A stretch of DNA of 21,551 bases from Chara braunii. Taxonomy: Eukaryota; Streptophyta; Charophyceae; Charales; Characeae. The number at the start of each line of letters is the position of its first letter. Position 1 is the first letter of the stretch. Below the pieces are notes generated by a model. That model saw nothing but the letters and a program-made list of their open reading frames with translations. It ran no database searches and was not told where the DNA came from. A program made the translations under genes and the position numbers. Below, one piece after another: positions 1 to 9,498 of the stretch. The stretch covers positions 145,589 through 167,139 of the forward strand of contig BFEA01000096.1 in NCBI GenBank assembly GCA_003427395.1, read 5' to 3'.

Positions 1-1
1 C

Positions 2-322
2 CTCCATCTCTCTCCCACCACCTTAACCCAGACTGCCCCGCCTGCCCCCACTACAATCGGCCCCCCTGCGCTGCGCCAACCACCAATCCTGACTCGCACA
101 GGACTTCACGCATCCTTTTCAGCGCCTCTACGTTCGCCATGGCACTCATCCCCAATGCGCTCCTCATCGGCTTGCCAAACGGAGAGGGTCCTTCTCGCCC
201 CCGCGAAGCTCACAACTGCTCTCGTCTACTTCTCCATTGCCTATGCAGTCGTCTTCTTAGCAAGCGCAGCATGCGCAACGGCGACTGGCGGGATACTTCT
301 GCTTCAAGCTTTAGCAAGCTAA
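2..322 (+). CDS. Possible 3' end of a host gene, open at the left edge
   Basis: The frame starting at base 2 stays open for 106 codons to a TAA at 320-322, and it continues past the left edge of the window. An internal ATG lies at 155. Roughly the first 70 residues are rich in S, T, P, A and R with almost no acidic residues, like an organelle targeting region. They are followed by one hydrophobic segment (ALVYFSIAYAVVFLASA, then small residues and ILLLQALAS) that ends at the stop. This would fit a small single-span organelle or membrane protein, but I do not recognise the family. The C-rich composition lowers stop-codon frequency, so a chance frame is a real alternative. Another frame of the same DNA (ATG at 139, 62 codons) lacks the hydrophobic segment and looks less convincing. 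Confidence 0.35.
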   Translation, partial: LHLSPTTLTQTAPPAPTTIGPPALRQPPILTRTGLHASFSAPLRSPWHSSPMRSSSACQTERVLLAPAKLTTALVYFSIAYAVVFLASAACATATGGILLLQALAS

Positions 323-519
323 TTTGAGAAGAAACGGGGGAGGCAGTCGCATTATCGAAAAAAAGGGGGAACACACACTCTCTCTCCACGCTCGTGACCA
401 CGATATATCTCTCTCTCCCATCCCCCCCGTTTTTTCTCCCTCCCTCCCTCTCTCCCTCCCTCTCCTCTCGCTCCCCCTCTTTCGCCTCTCCTTCCCTTGC
501 TCGGATCTTAAGTCCTCCA

Positions 520-581
<62 letters not shown>

Positions 582-846
582 CTTCTCCCCCTCTCTCTCC
601 ACCCTCTGATGAAGCCGCGTGTGGCAAGCGGCAGAAAGGCCTCAGGGAAATGCCACTCCCTCCAGTGGATCTGCTGCTGGTTCTCTCGCCTCGGAGCGGT
701 AACAGGACCGATTGGCTGCACGGTGCAGGATTATCTTTCTTCTCTCTCTCTCTCCACTCCTCTTTGCTTAAGCGGCCTTGGCTCTATGAGTGTGGTAACT
801 GATGAATTTTTTTCGACTCATGAGAAGGAGCATTGCCTATATGTTG
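323..846. repeat. Pyrimidine-rich low-complexity tract with (CT)n
   Basis: The plus strand is dominated by C and T from about 368 to 600, with a pure (CT)n run at about 523-579. The long open frames on both strands here encode only repetitive SL or RE dipeptides and are by-products of the microsatellite. From 604 to 846 I see no gene. Confidence 0.9.
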
Positions 847-1062
847 TGTGGATTACTGTTTTTTGAACTTTTTTTCCTTTTTTTGGGTATGTCAAGTTTT
901 CATGTGTATCATTCTCACGTAGGATGCGTCGCTATTCCTTACTTAAGTGCGTGGATTGCTGTTTTTTCCCCCTTTTTTTCGGGTGTGTCAAGTTTTCGTG
1001 TGTATCATTCTCACGTAGGATGCGCTGCTAGTCCTTACTTAAGTGCGTGGATTCTCGCGCCA
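847..1062 (+). repeat. 96-bp tandem duplication
   Basis: A unit containing GTCAAGTTTTC, GTGTATCATTCTCACGTAGG and CTTACTTAAGTGCGTGGATT occurs at about 891 and again at about 987. Partial units flank both sides (GTGGATT at 848 and again near 1048). The copies differ by a few substitutions and by the length of a T run. No coding role is apparent. Confidence 0.85.
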
Positions 1063-2040
1063 TGGATTTCGAATAAACGTTGTGGCAAGAAACTAAGAGA
1101 CCTTTTTCAAAAAAAAGGAGTTGATTAGTTCCTTGCTGCATGTTTCCCGGAATACGGGCACCACCGTCCTCTACGACGCGCCCTACCTGATCCCTGACTT
1201 GAGGCATGGCGCCTGCACGAGAATGACTTTGCCTTTCTGTGTCATGATCGGGAAGAGGGATACCACTAATGATCGAATGTTTATGTATTATTTTTTTATT
1301 ATTCTATTTTTTAATTTTACTTTGCGTCTTGTTTTTGTTTGTGCAAATACCCGGGAAGCCGGCGAGATCCGTCACTATGTCTCGCACCATGGGAAACGCT
1401 TGGATGGATCTCCCCCCAAAAAAATGGAGAACCGATGGTGGTCGAATTTTTTTCTATCAGTCATTTTTTAAATGCTCTGTATGCTTAAGCCGGAGGACGT
1501 AGTAACCCAAGGATCTGGCATGGACGAGTGCGCCGATCTTTATCAGATCCGTGGGTTTATACTCCCTGACTAGCCCATATGTTCTCTCGCAAGGATCACC
1601 ACGGTTATCTACCAAACCTGCGAACCATCCCCCGGAGAAGATTACGATGAGAGGGAGTGAGAAAAAAAGGGCGAGAGAGAGAGTGAGGGGGCAGATCGTT
1701 CCCTTTCTTTGAACGGCGAATCGTGATTGATTTGGACCCCCCTATCTGCATCTGTGATTACCAAAAAAACCGTTTTCAACGATAACCAGTACTCTTTCGC
1801 GTATGATAGGGGGCAGGGCTGGAGGACGAGACTCGCCTGACGATTAGTTGGAACTCCGGATTCAAAAACATATTTATTACTTGGGCACGATGCCATGAGC
1901 CAAGAGTCGGATCAACTCCAGTTCTTGGGTTATGGCAGCTCTGCTTTGACCCACCGTACCGTATCGGAGATCACCTGTAGTACTGTGTGTGATACCTCTC
2001 TCTGAACTTCTTTCCCTCCGAATTTTTTCTTCGTATGTGT
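1000..2040 (+). repeat. Long diverged direct repeat, copy A
   Basis: This unit of about 1.04 kb is repeated, much diverged, at 2041-3095. Shared landmarks in the same order are CTCGCGCC (1054 and 2093), GACCTTTTTC, CCTTGCTGC, TGATCCCTG, CAAATACCC, CCCAAGGATCTG, CTGACTAGCCC, GCCATGAGC or CCATGAGTC followed by GAGTCGGATCA, GGGTTATGGCA, and CTGAAC (2002 and 3075). There is no sustained reading frame. It contains a purine-rich tract at about 1653-1695. It could be an old tandem duplication or a pair of terminal repeats from a dead element. Confidence 0.75.
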
Positions 2041-3095
2041 CAATTCTCGAACAGATTCTGTGCTTACTCAGTATGACCAGGATGAGTGGCATCTCGCGCC
2101 ATAAAATCTGAAGGGTGAAAACGTTGTGACAGGCAGCTGAGGGACCTTTTTCGAATGAGAATTAATTAGCTCCTTGCTGCTTGCTTTTTCGGGAACGCAG
2201 ACGTTTACCAACCTTGGTATGATCCCTGGCTTAGTACATATTCCGTGCACGAAAATGAGATCGTCGTTGTGTCTCACTATCAGGACGGATGAAACTAGTG
2301 ATCGAGCTGTTTATATCTCATCTTTGTAGTCTAGTTTTTACTATTATTTATTATTTATTTTACAAAGCACAAATACCCAAGGACTTGGCGGGATCTGTCG
2401 CCGCGAGGCATGCCGTGAGGGACACCTAACCTAGGGTAGGCCTTTCCCCGATCAAAAAGATCGATGATGGTCGGATCCTAGTTCCAAGTTCAACTTTGAA
2501 TTACGTTTCGGATTTTAGCCAGGGGACGTGGTAGCCCAAGGATCTGACAAAAACGCGTCAGACCAATGGGTTTTGCTCTCTGACTAGCCCTTGTGCTCGT
2601 TTGCCCGCCTGCGAGCCTTCCCCGTAGGCAAATGCGAGGAGAGGACGTAATCACAAGATACATCTTAGTTTCTGGATCCTTTTTGTCCTGTCGCCTTTTT
2701 TGTTCTTCTCTCCTTTTTTCCCCCGTTCCCCCCTTTTCTTATTTTCTTCTCCCTTTATTCTTGTCTCGTTTCTTTTTTCTTTGTTCCTTTTTCTTTCTTT
2801 TCGCCTTTCTCTTTTCTGAGCAACGAATCGAGATTGGTCGGGGCAAGATTACCCAAACTTTCGCCAATACTCTTCCGCGTAAGATAGGTAGGGTCGCGAT
2901 TCTCGACTAACGATTAGCTGAGACTCCGAGCCTGGAAATATGATCATCACCTGGGCAAGTTACCATGAGTCATGAGTCGGATCAGGTCCACCGCTGCTGG
3001 ACCTATCGAACCCCTGGGTTATGGCAACCCTGCTCTAATAATGATCACTTGTGACGAATTACGAATACTTCTCCCTGAACTCCGCACCCCCGGGA
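2041..3095 (+). repeat. Long diverged direct repeat, copy B
   Basis: Second copy of the unit at 1000-2040. The offset grows from 1039 bp at the start to 1073 bp at the end. Much of the drift falls in a low-complexity block at about 2675-2815. That block is pyrimidine-rich here, whereas the matching block in copy A is purine-rich. No gene is visible. Confidence 0.75.
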
Positions 3096-3664
3096 GAAGC
3101 GGCGAATCGACATCTTACGAGGCTAGGCATCTCACTCTTCTTAGGTTAGACTCTTTCCTCTTGTTAGAAATAGGACCGCGAGCAGAACTGGCCTCCCTGC
3201 ATCAGACCCCCCTCGCACTTCCAATCCCTGTTGATTTCTACCCTCCTTCTCCCTCCCCCCAAGGAAAACGGAGAGCATTGGGCTATGACGAATTACACGC
3301 GGTTCCAAAACCAGACCGCGAGACCCCCGGCGTATCTCTCTCCCCCCTTCCCGAAACATAGGAGAATAGCAATAGGAGGGCGCGTAATACGAGACCCACT
3401 CAGTGAACAATCCCGAGCTTCGGACGCCGGCAAGCAAATCTGTTTGGACACGTACTGGCACTCAGATTACTTATGACAACAACAAAGATTCATGAGACGG
3501 AAGATCTCTCAAAGACCCAAGTAGATGTTTTTTTCGCCACAAAAAATGAAGATCTACCATACTTGCGATCTGTTCCTGAGCTTGAGGTGTGCCGGTGACC
3601 TGTCATCGGAGCAGTATACCTGGCATAGTGGTACGTGCCATGGAGTGCATGAAGCACACACATC

Positions 3665-3665
<1 letters not shown>
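3096..3665. other. No recognisable feature
   Basis: Frames of about 100 codons exist on both strands, but they have no recognisable motif, no repeat structure and no supporting context. I see no gene here. Confidence 0.6.

Positions 3666-3724
<59 letters not shown>
3666..3724 (+). repeat. (CA)n microsatellite
   Basis: Uninterrupted CA dinucleotides, running directly into the short dispersed repeat at 3721. Confidence 0.97.
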
Positions 3725-3728
<4 letters not shown>

Positions 3729-3833
3729 AGAGTGGCAGTGTATATTTCCATGTTCTAGCGGTAGATTCATTTGATTTGCTCATCCTATCAATGGAAGTAC
3801 CATGAGGCCAGCCGCGAGGTTGGAATCTTACAT

Positions 3834-3840
<7 letters not shown>
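3721..3840 (+). repeat. Short dispersed repeat, copy 1, bounded by microsatellites
   Basis: This segment starts CACAAACAAGAGTGGCAGTG and includes TATATTTCCATGTTCT, GTACCATGAGGC, GCGAGGTTGGA and CTTACATGTTCTCTC. It is flanked by (CA)n on the left and (CT)n then (CA)n on the right. It closely matches 5439-5569 on the same strand and partly matches 9926-9976 on the other strand. No coding potential is seen. It is probably a short non-autonomous mobile unit or a fragment of a larger element. Confidence 0.85.
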
Positions 3841-3926
<86 letters not shown>

Positions 3927-3927
3927 N

Positions 3928-4020
<93 letters not shown>
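3836..4020 (+). repeat. Compound microsatellite (CT)n(CA)nN(CT)n(CA)n
   Basis: CT runs to 3880, CA to 3926, an ambiguous base sits at 3927, then CT to about 3965 and CA to 4019. The CT-then-CA pattern occurs twice. This may be a real duplication or an assembly artefact around the N. Confidence 0.95.
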
Positions 4021-4022
<2 letters not shown>

Positions 4023-5438
4023 GTTTTTATGTCTGTCAGTCTTTCTTTTGTTGTTTGTCATCCCTCTTATTTTTTCTAAGTTCTTTTTATGTGCCCAACT
4101 GAGCACCCTTAAGTAGTGCCAAATAGTCGGTGGTTTTTCGTTTCGAGTGCCTACTACACTGTTATGGGGCCCGCACGGTTCGGAATGTCTGTGTTGCCTG
4201 TAGGTGATGACGGATGCTCGTCGGATTGACTCCCTGCCTCAGTGGGTGGTGGGAACCAACAGTCTGCAGGGTTCAATCGTGATGTGAGTAGGTCATGTGT
4301 TGCTGTGCTCCTTGTTGGATGTCTGGACAGCCTCGTCTGCGCTCCGTCGCTGCCCTGCTCTGCCTGTCCCACGTGTTTCACATGTGGTTCTTCGTAGGTT
4401 GATGTGTTCGCTGTGTGGTGTGGCCGTGTCGTTGATGTTGCCTTGCGCTTTGCTGCTTCGTTGCCTTGTTGCCCTTCCGCAAATTGTGCCTTTCGTGTTT
4501 GCTGCTTGCATGCCTTGTTGGTTCGTTGCCTTGTTGCGGGTGCCTTGTGCTTCTCTCCACGGTTGCCGAGTTGCTGGTCTGCTCGCCCTTTCGTCCCTTG
4601 CAGTGTGGTTGCCGTGTTTGTGCTTGCATGTCTTGCTTGCCATGTTCTTCCTTGCAGTCGTTTTTTGGCGTTGTGCAGTCGTGTTGCCTCTACTATGTTG
4701 ACTGGTGCTCCACAGGGTTGCTGACCGCTGCTATTGTCCACTTGGGGATAGTCTGCCTTCAACAAGGGTCAAAGGGTTCATGACCCAAACCATCAAATAC
4801 CAAGATTTCGCGAATTGTCGAGGGTTCAGCCTCTTGATGAGCCGATGCAACTCCGACGAAACAATCTTTCATAATCGGTTTATTTATTTTTTCCATTGTT
4901 TGCCTTGTTTATATTTGTATTTTTTTCGGGTGTTGTTTTTGCATTGTCATCATTTGTCTTGTTGTTGTTTCCCTAGCCATCTTACGCTGTTTGCTTGCCC
5001 ATCCGTCTCCCCCTTGCACTTCAGCCTTCGCCCACCCCCCTCCCCCATGCCCTCCAGCCTATATGCTTGTTGCCTTGTGTTGTTTGCTTTGCGGCTTGTT
5101 GTCTGTCTGCCCACCTGCCTCCCCCTTGCACTTCAGCCTTCGTCCTTTGTTGATGCCGCATGCCTTTTTCCCTCGCTGCCTTTCTTCTGCCTTCCCCTAG
5201 TTGTTGCGTATTGTTTGTTTCAACTCACAGCTTAGTGCCCTTGGGCTCCAATCCTTGCGTTTTTCTAGGGAAGTCAGTGAGGTCGTGCATAACCAGTCGA
5301 ATGGAATATTCGCTTGGATCAGATTGTGATTTGTTCGATGTTGTGATGTTTGTGTTATTGGCATTATTTATGTTGTGTCTTATATAAACATGGTTTGTTG
5401 CATCGGAAGGTGCAATAGACTATCTCACCAAATACACA
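4021..5438. other. Non-coding region with a nearly A-free block (about 4400-5235)
   Basis: From about 4400 to 4720 and 4980 to 5235 the plus strand contains very few A residues and is built of degenerate units such as TTGCCTTGTTG. A segment reading CCCCCTTGCACTTCAGCCTT occurs twice (about 5008 and 5120). The longest ORF of the window (minus strand, 203 codons, 4154-4765) lies in this block, because a T-poor strand contains few stop codons. Its protein is compositionally biased and I do not regard it as a gene. Confidence 0.7.
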
Positions 5439-5569
5439 CACAAACAAGTGTGGTAGTGTATATTTTCATGTTCTAACAGTAGATTTATTCGATTTTACTC
5501 GTCCTATTGATGGAAGACTGGAAGTACCATGAGGCGAGCTGCGAGGTTGGAGACTTACATGTTCTCTCT
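5439..5569 (+). repeat. Short dispersed repeat, copy 2
   Basis: Same unit as 3721-3840 with scattered substitutions and an extra GACTG before GGAAGTACCATGAGG. It is preceded by a short AC run (about 5432-5441) and followed by a (TG)n microsatellite. Confidence 0.85.
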
Positions 5570-5574
5570 ATATC

Positions 5575-5576
<2 letters not shown>

Positions 5577-5617
<41 letters not shown>
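5577..5617 (+). repeat. (TG)n microsatellite
   Basis: Uninterrupted TG dinucleotides directly downstream of dispersed repeat copy 2. Confidence 0.95.
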
Positions 5618-5618
<1 letters not shown>

Positions 5619-5886
5619 GCGTGCACCCTCCCGTGGGCAGGTTCCCTCTAGCCGTCGGTCCCACGAAAGGGTCTGACGGGCAGAAATGCAATTTTCCAAA
5701 CCCCATGGTATTTTATGTTTTTAAAAACTCAAAAAAAAAAATTGGCAGTGTGGGGGGGTTCCCGAATGCCAGGGGCATCACCCCATGTCACCGGAACAGG
5801 GTTGTCCCCCCCCTGCTTGGCACAACTCCTTTTGGCGGGGGACGCTTTACCCTTGTCAAACTAGGGTAGGACGGAGGTAGGACGCC
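5618..5886. other. No gene seen; short G/C homopolymers and small inverted repeats
   Basis: The segment contains a 9-10 base A run, G and C homopolymers, and inverted repeats such as TACCCT...AGGGTA. It separates the truncated minus-strand retroelement from the (TG)n microsatellite. Confidence 0.5.
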
Positions 5887-6403
5887 GCTCTAAGGTTAGA
5901 GCAGGTCCCCTCGTTCTACCTTCCGCCAGACACTCAAACCTCGAGTAGGTTTTAAGATATTATTCCCATTGCAGGTTAGCTCATTTACTCCCGGTACCTG
6001 AGCAATCCTAGCGATCACATGTCCATCTGCTCATGGTAAATTGTCCCCCGCACACGTACATTCCTCTTCTTCACTTTTTGCTGCTGCCATGTGGTTGCAC
6101 ATAGTGCTTGCTACGGTCTTGTTTCTACTCTGTACTACTCCAGTAAATCTCTCCAGCGTGCCTCCCTGATCCACTTTTTAAGATTTGCCCTTACATCTAC
6201 CTTCTTTATATCCTTGTCATATCTCACTTACACCGTTGTCTTATGTCTAAAGTTGTCTTATGTCTAACATTCACACCTACTCTCTTCCTTATTACTCTCT
6301 CAATCAACTCTTTGATTTCTTTCCTCTTCCCTTTTTTTGAGAACGTGCCCGCCCTTGTGTATAGCTGCATTACCCTTCCTGTTTCCATCTTCCACAATTC
6401 CAT
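5887..6403 (-). pseudogene. Pre-RT domain relic of the Penelope-like element
   Basis: From the ATG with first base 6403, an open frame of 65 codons reads MELWKMETGRVMQLYTRAG, then FSKKGKRKEIKELIERVIRK and RVGVNVRHKTT. The plus copy has the same spacing near 16200 (W-x5-R...MY...F-x-K...LSRVI, RK, VNV). After a frame change comes a Cys-x-Cys motif (ECTCAG, Cys codons at 6058-6060 and 6052-6054) followed by DGHVIARIAQVPG, which parallels TDTCICED and GFHG in the plus copy. Identification as the region before the RT fingers comes from its position in the plus copy. The sequence loses similarity near 5890, before any RT motif. Confidence 0.6.
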
Positions 6404-6689
6404 TCGTTTGTGCGGTAATTCGAGAAGAAGCCGCAGATAGCTCTTGCTGCGTTCCCGTACACATTCTGTTCGCGTGATTATCTTAAGTCAGGAGTTCCCT
6501 TCTTCCTCTAGTAGTGTTTTCGCTTTTGCCAAGGCTATCATCTCACCGTTGTGCACAACTGACATTGTACCATATAGCCTTTTCGTCAGCGCCCAGTCAT
6601 CCCCCCCATACCTTACCTCCACTACTTATGAGACCAGAAGTTTTGTTTGTCATGTTCACATTCTCTATGACTTTTCTAAGGCTCGTATT

Positions 6690-7202
6690 CCCTTTTCTCC
6701 CTCTTCTCAGTCGAAAGTTGACGTGTGCTTTTCTCTCCTCGCTACCCTTGTTCCCATATCTTTTCCCTCTTTTCTTCTTTCCCGGTTTGTTCCTCTTCTT
6801 CCCTTTCCTTTCTACTTTGATCTTGTTTAATGCTGGGGATAATCGCTTGATTATCGTTGTCTCCAGCGCCTTGAGCCCAGGCGTTTGTGTTGTAGCGATC
6901 GGAACGATTAGGTAGTTCTCCCACCCATACTGTCGTAACTAGTTATATAGTATTGGTGTTCCACCCTTGTCCCCTGCGTTCGTGCATCTTATATGCTCCC
7001 TCTATCTCTCCGCCGCTCCTCTTACTATTTGTTTGACGTATATCTTTTTACACCAGGCTGACACTAAGCAATATACTACTGGTTGCTTCATGTTAGAGAA
7101 CTCATGGTTCCTAGGCCCGACATCCAAAAGTTTGTTCCCCCTCGGGATCTTTCCTCTCTTAGTCAGCAGAACAAATCATGAATCGCAACTTTGAAATTCT
7201 AG
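6690..7202 (-). pseudogene. GIY-YIG endonuclease domain relic
   Basis: In one minus-strand frame, PVVYCLVSAWCKKIYVKQ (from 7082) fits the GIY-YIG core: a VVY strand, then IYV in place of YIG. After it come RGAAER, a TAG at 7002-7004, REHIRC, LYN, a TAG at 6939-6941, and LRQYGWENYLIVPIA. A helix follows with a Glu in the catalytic position (LETTIIKRL, Glu codon at 6861-6863) and the typical SPALNK ending near 6825. Both TAG codons sit where tryptophan would suit (ER-W-REH, LYN-W-LRQYG), so each could be one G-to-A change. Downstream is a strongly basic linker (KGKKRNKPGKKKRGK). In Penelope-like elements this domain nicks target DNA for primed reverse transcription. Here it is inactivated. Confidence 0.7.
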
Positions 7203-7280
7203 TGAGCCCCAGATCCCACTCCTCAACCTAAGCAGTCTCGCCACGTCGTCCCATACTTCCCTATTTGAGGGATGCCACCA

Positions 7281-8199
7281 TCACTTCGTCTCACTATCTC
7301 CATCGTTGAAGGTTTCCTGCTCGTCATCCTCTGTCGTGCCGTCCCCTTGGCCTTTGTGCCCCAGCCATCCTTCATATGCCAACCTTTTCATTAATCGGAC
7401 CAGTTCACCAACGCCTTGCTCCTTGTTGACGTAGTTCACTCCTTCCTGTTGGCAACATCACTTGATCTCCTGGGCCGTCATCTCCACCAACGTCGTCTGA
7501 ATATTCAATACGTACTCAATTACACCCATCTTGCTGCATGTCGCCGGTACCTTCTTCTCTACACTTTTTGGTTTGTTTACATGACTTCTTCTCCTTGATT
7601 TGGGTGTGACCTCCCCCCCATCTTCCATAAGATCCGGATAATATAGACGCCTTCCAGTATGTTGTCCTTGGTTCGCCCATGTAAACTGCCATCTCCTTCG
7701 CTCCTCTCCTTCATGTGAACTTTCGGCATTATCCCCCCTCAAATTCTTAAGCAATTATTTTGTTATCCTCTATTCATTCTCCTTGGCTTTCCCCTTTCCC
7801 TTCTCCATCGGCGTCTTGCTCCTAGTTTCCGTTTCTTCATTGAGTTGCCTTAGTTCGGTTTGTCTCCGCTCTTTTTCTTGTTGTCTTCTTCTCTCCTATT
7901 CGAGTTTCCTCGCTCTCTCCTCTTCTTCCCTTTTTTTTTAATCATATCTTGCTCCAGCTGTATCTTAGCCTTGAATCATTCTTTCATGGTCTTGACATCC
8001 TCTTCCAGTTCCCTTCTATTCTGCCAATATCTTGTTGCTGGACTTGCCGTTGAACTTGTTGCTGAAGCGGTGGCGGTTGAGGTGCACTTCAGTTTCTCCC
8101 TATGGGGAAATAGCGGGCATAATGCCCCTGTTGCCCACAGTTGTACCAGTTCCTGCTACTGCCGCCCCCCGCTCCATTGTTCCTGCTCAGTGTCGGCAT
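7281..8199 (-). pseudogene. ORF1 relic: zinc-knuckle and coiled-coil protein
   Basis: From an ATG whose first base is 8199, the frame gives RNWYNCGQQGHYARYFP, a CCHC zinc-knuckle pattern (C-X2-C-X4-H-X4-C) in which the first and last Cys are replaced by W and F. After an in-frame TGA comes a P/Q-rich stretch. The reading shifts frame near 7995 into charged coiled coil (ELEEDVKTMKE, then KAKIQLEQDM), and by about 7905 it is in the frame used further down (GKGKAKENE). A conserved block follows: KMGVIEYVLNIQTTLVEMTA, a stop at 7458-7460, then EGVNYVNKEQGVGELVRLMK and an acidic tail ending at a TGA (7281-7283). A gag-like nucleic-acid-binding or assembly role is plausible by analogy. I remember similar ORFs as abundant in Chara; this is not verified. 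Confidence 0.65.
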
Positions 8200-8250
8200 A
8201 GTGCCCTCGTTGATCTCTTTGTTGTTTGTCTGCCTTGTTTTACTAATTGA

Positions 8251-8690
8251 CTATCTCCACTTTCGTTTTCCACGCTAAGTCTATTTCACGTTAAGTGCTC
8301 ACCCAGTGCTCACCTAGTGCACACCTAGTGCTTCTTCAGCCAACTCCACACAGTAGACGCAACCACCAATGTAAGTATCTCCGCTCACTCGATTGTTGTG
8401 CTTCACGAAGAAGAAGGTAAGCAATGACCAAATTGCTCTTCACACGCAATAAAAAAAAATCCATTTCTTACAAGTGTGTATACTGCTCAAAACGCGCAGA
8501 CGTTCCTCTGCACGTTTCAACCGGTGCGCTTCAGTCTCATTAGGAGGCATCCCGCATAACCCCTTGCCTTTCGCCCCACCTATACCACCCACTGAGTTGT
8601 GAGGGCCGATATGACCTTGCCCTCGACTTATACTTTCGGCCTCCCTGTTGCAAGCACTGCCTCGTTCCTCCGTGAGTACTGATTGGCTAG
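8251..8690. other. Upstream side of the minus-strand element; 11-bp minisatellite
   Basis: No gene is seen. At 8293-8331 a short array of AGTGCTCACCT-like units repeats about 3.5 times. This stretch would correspond to the 5' untranslated side of the minus-strand element. Confidence 0.6.
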
Positions 8691-8691
8691 A

Positions 8692-8917
8692 ACCATCCTG
8701 TGTAGGATGGTAGGTGTCTGTCCTTGATCCCGTTGTCGGGGCAGAAACCCTGACAAGGGTATTTGCCCGTGTTTTTCGATGTCGGATGTTGTCCGACCAT
8801 TTTCATCGAATTGAAGGACTTGATGAGATTGACGTTCGCCAAAAGTTTATTCAGACTAACCTATGACTTAGAGACTAAGATGTTCTTTGGACTTTAGACT
8901 GGGCGTCTGCGTCGCCC
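8692..8917. repeat. Cluster of short perfect inverted repeats
   Basis: 8692-8711: 8-bp arms ACCATCCT/AGGATGGT with loop GTGT. 8775-8781 pairs with 8804-8810 (TTCGATG/CATCGAA) and encloses 8781-8786/8792-8797 (GTCGGA/TCCGAC), a nested stem. 8901-8905/8913-8917: GGGCG/CGCCC. No gene overlaps. This is the start of a hairpin-dense zone running to about 13700. Confidence 0.7.
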
Positions 8918-9317
8918 GAAAATAATGACGAAGATCGGTGGTTTCCATTGAGGCCGCAGGGCACGCAGACGTGGAAGCGCTAAGGCTAGGCCTATCCTCC
9001 CAAAAGGTAATGACGCGCGGATGCTAAGCCGCACGATTCAGAGCCTACAAGGCTAATAGGGACCGTCGTACGGGGGCCTGAAACTACGATAGGTGGCAGT
9101 AAGACCCAACAGCCTGCTCTGTTAAGGGTTGGGGGCCGCCGTGGTCGATACTCGCGGCCAACCGATGGGATAAAGCCAGCGAGCAAGGCCTGCAAAGTTT
9201 CAAGCAGGCGAGGCAGCAGGGCCACAGACAGGCAGGGCCTGCAAGGCTACGACAGAGGGGAATAGAGACTGGGCAAGATCTTCATATGGAAAAGCTGCTA
9301 TTATTATTGTTGTGATA
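8918..9317. other. No gene seen
   Basis: There is one 77-codon minus-strand frame without recognisable motifs. Otherwise I can assign only small inverted repeats. Confidence 0.5.
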
Positions 9318-9414
9318 GGAGTTAGCCCAAAAGGTTATGATACATAACTGTCACCATGCAGATATCGGGCCGGATTTGAGGAACCACACCTCTGGGCTAG
9401 CTCCTTTTGGAGCT
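9318..9414 (+). other. Foldback with mutually exclusive hairpins
   Basis: GGAGTTAGCCCA (9318-9329) pairs with TGGGCTAGCTCC (9393-9404) with one G-T wobble. The loop contains GTTATG/CATAAC (9334-9348) and GAGG/CCTC. The 3' arm overlaps AGCTCC-TTTT-GGAGCT (9399-9414), so the long stem and the local hairpin cannot form together. I did not find tRNA A and B boxes in it, so I do not call it a tRNA. Confidence 0.55.
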
Positions 9415-9498
9415 GGTCATTCGTTATGCCGCCTGCGTGTCAAATCTGGCCGCTAGATCTGGAGGATCGCGCGGTCTAGATTGGCCGCGCCGAGTTTG

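Larger units (their letters stand above)
5887..8250 (-). mobile_element. Decayed Penelope-like retroelement, minus-strand copy, lacking RT
   Basis: Read on the minus strand, this stretch holds in order a degenerate CCHC zinc knuckle, a Q-rich linker, a charged coiled-coil region, a conserved C-terminal block, a GIY-YIG endonuclease domain, a K/R-rich linker, and a pre-RT domain that also occurs in the plus copy near 16200. One frame carries recognisable protein from about 7905 to 6690, interrupted only by scattered stop codons. The reverse transcriptase that should follow is absent; the element stops near 5890. GIY-YIG joined to a reverse transcriptase is the hallmark of Penelope-like elements, and an N-terminal position is known from a green-lineage clade. 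Assignment rests on motifs and on comparison with the second copy. Confidence 0.7.

Noticed and set aside
210-866. Overlapping ORFs of 130-180 codons on both strands
   Set aside because: They are translations of the CT/GA microsatellite and its flanks.
3600-4120. CRISPR-like array suggested by regular repeats
   Set aside because: The regularity comes from dinucleotide microsatellites without unique spacers, in eukaryotic sequence.
4154-4765. 203-codon minus-strand ORF, the longest in the window
   Set aside because: It lies in a T-poor strand of a low-complexity block where stop codons are rare. The protein is biased to A, T, Q, R and H and shows no motif.
9318-9414. tRNA or tRNA-like gene
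   Set aside because: The outer stem and an inner hairpin look clover-like, but no A box or B box fits and the arms do not have tRNA spacing.
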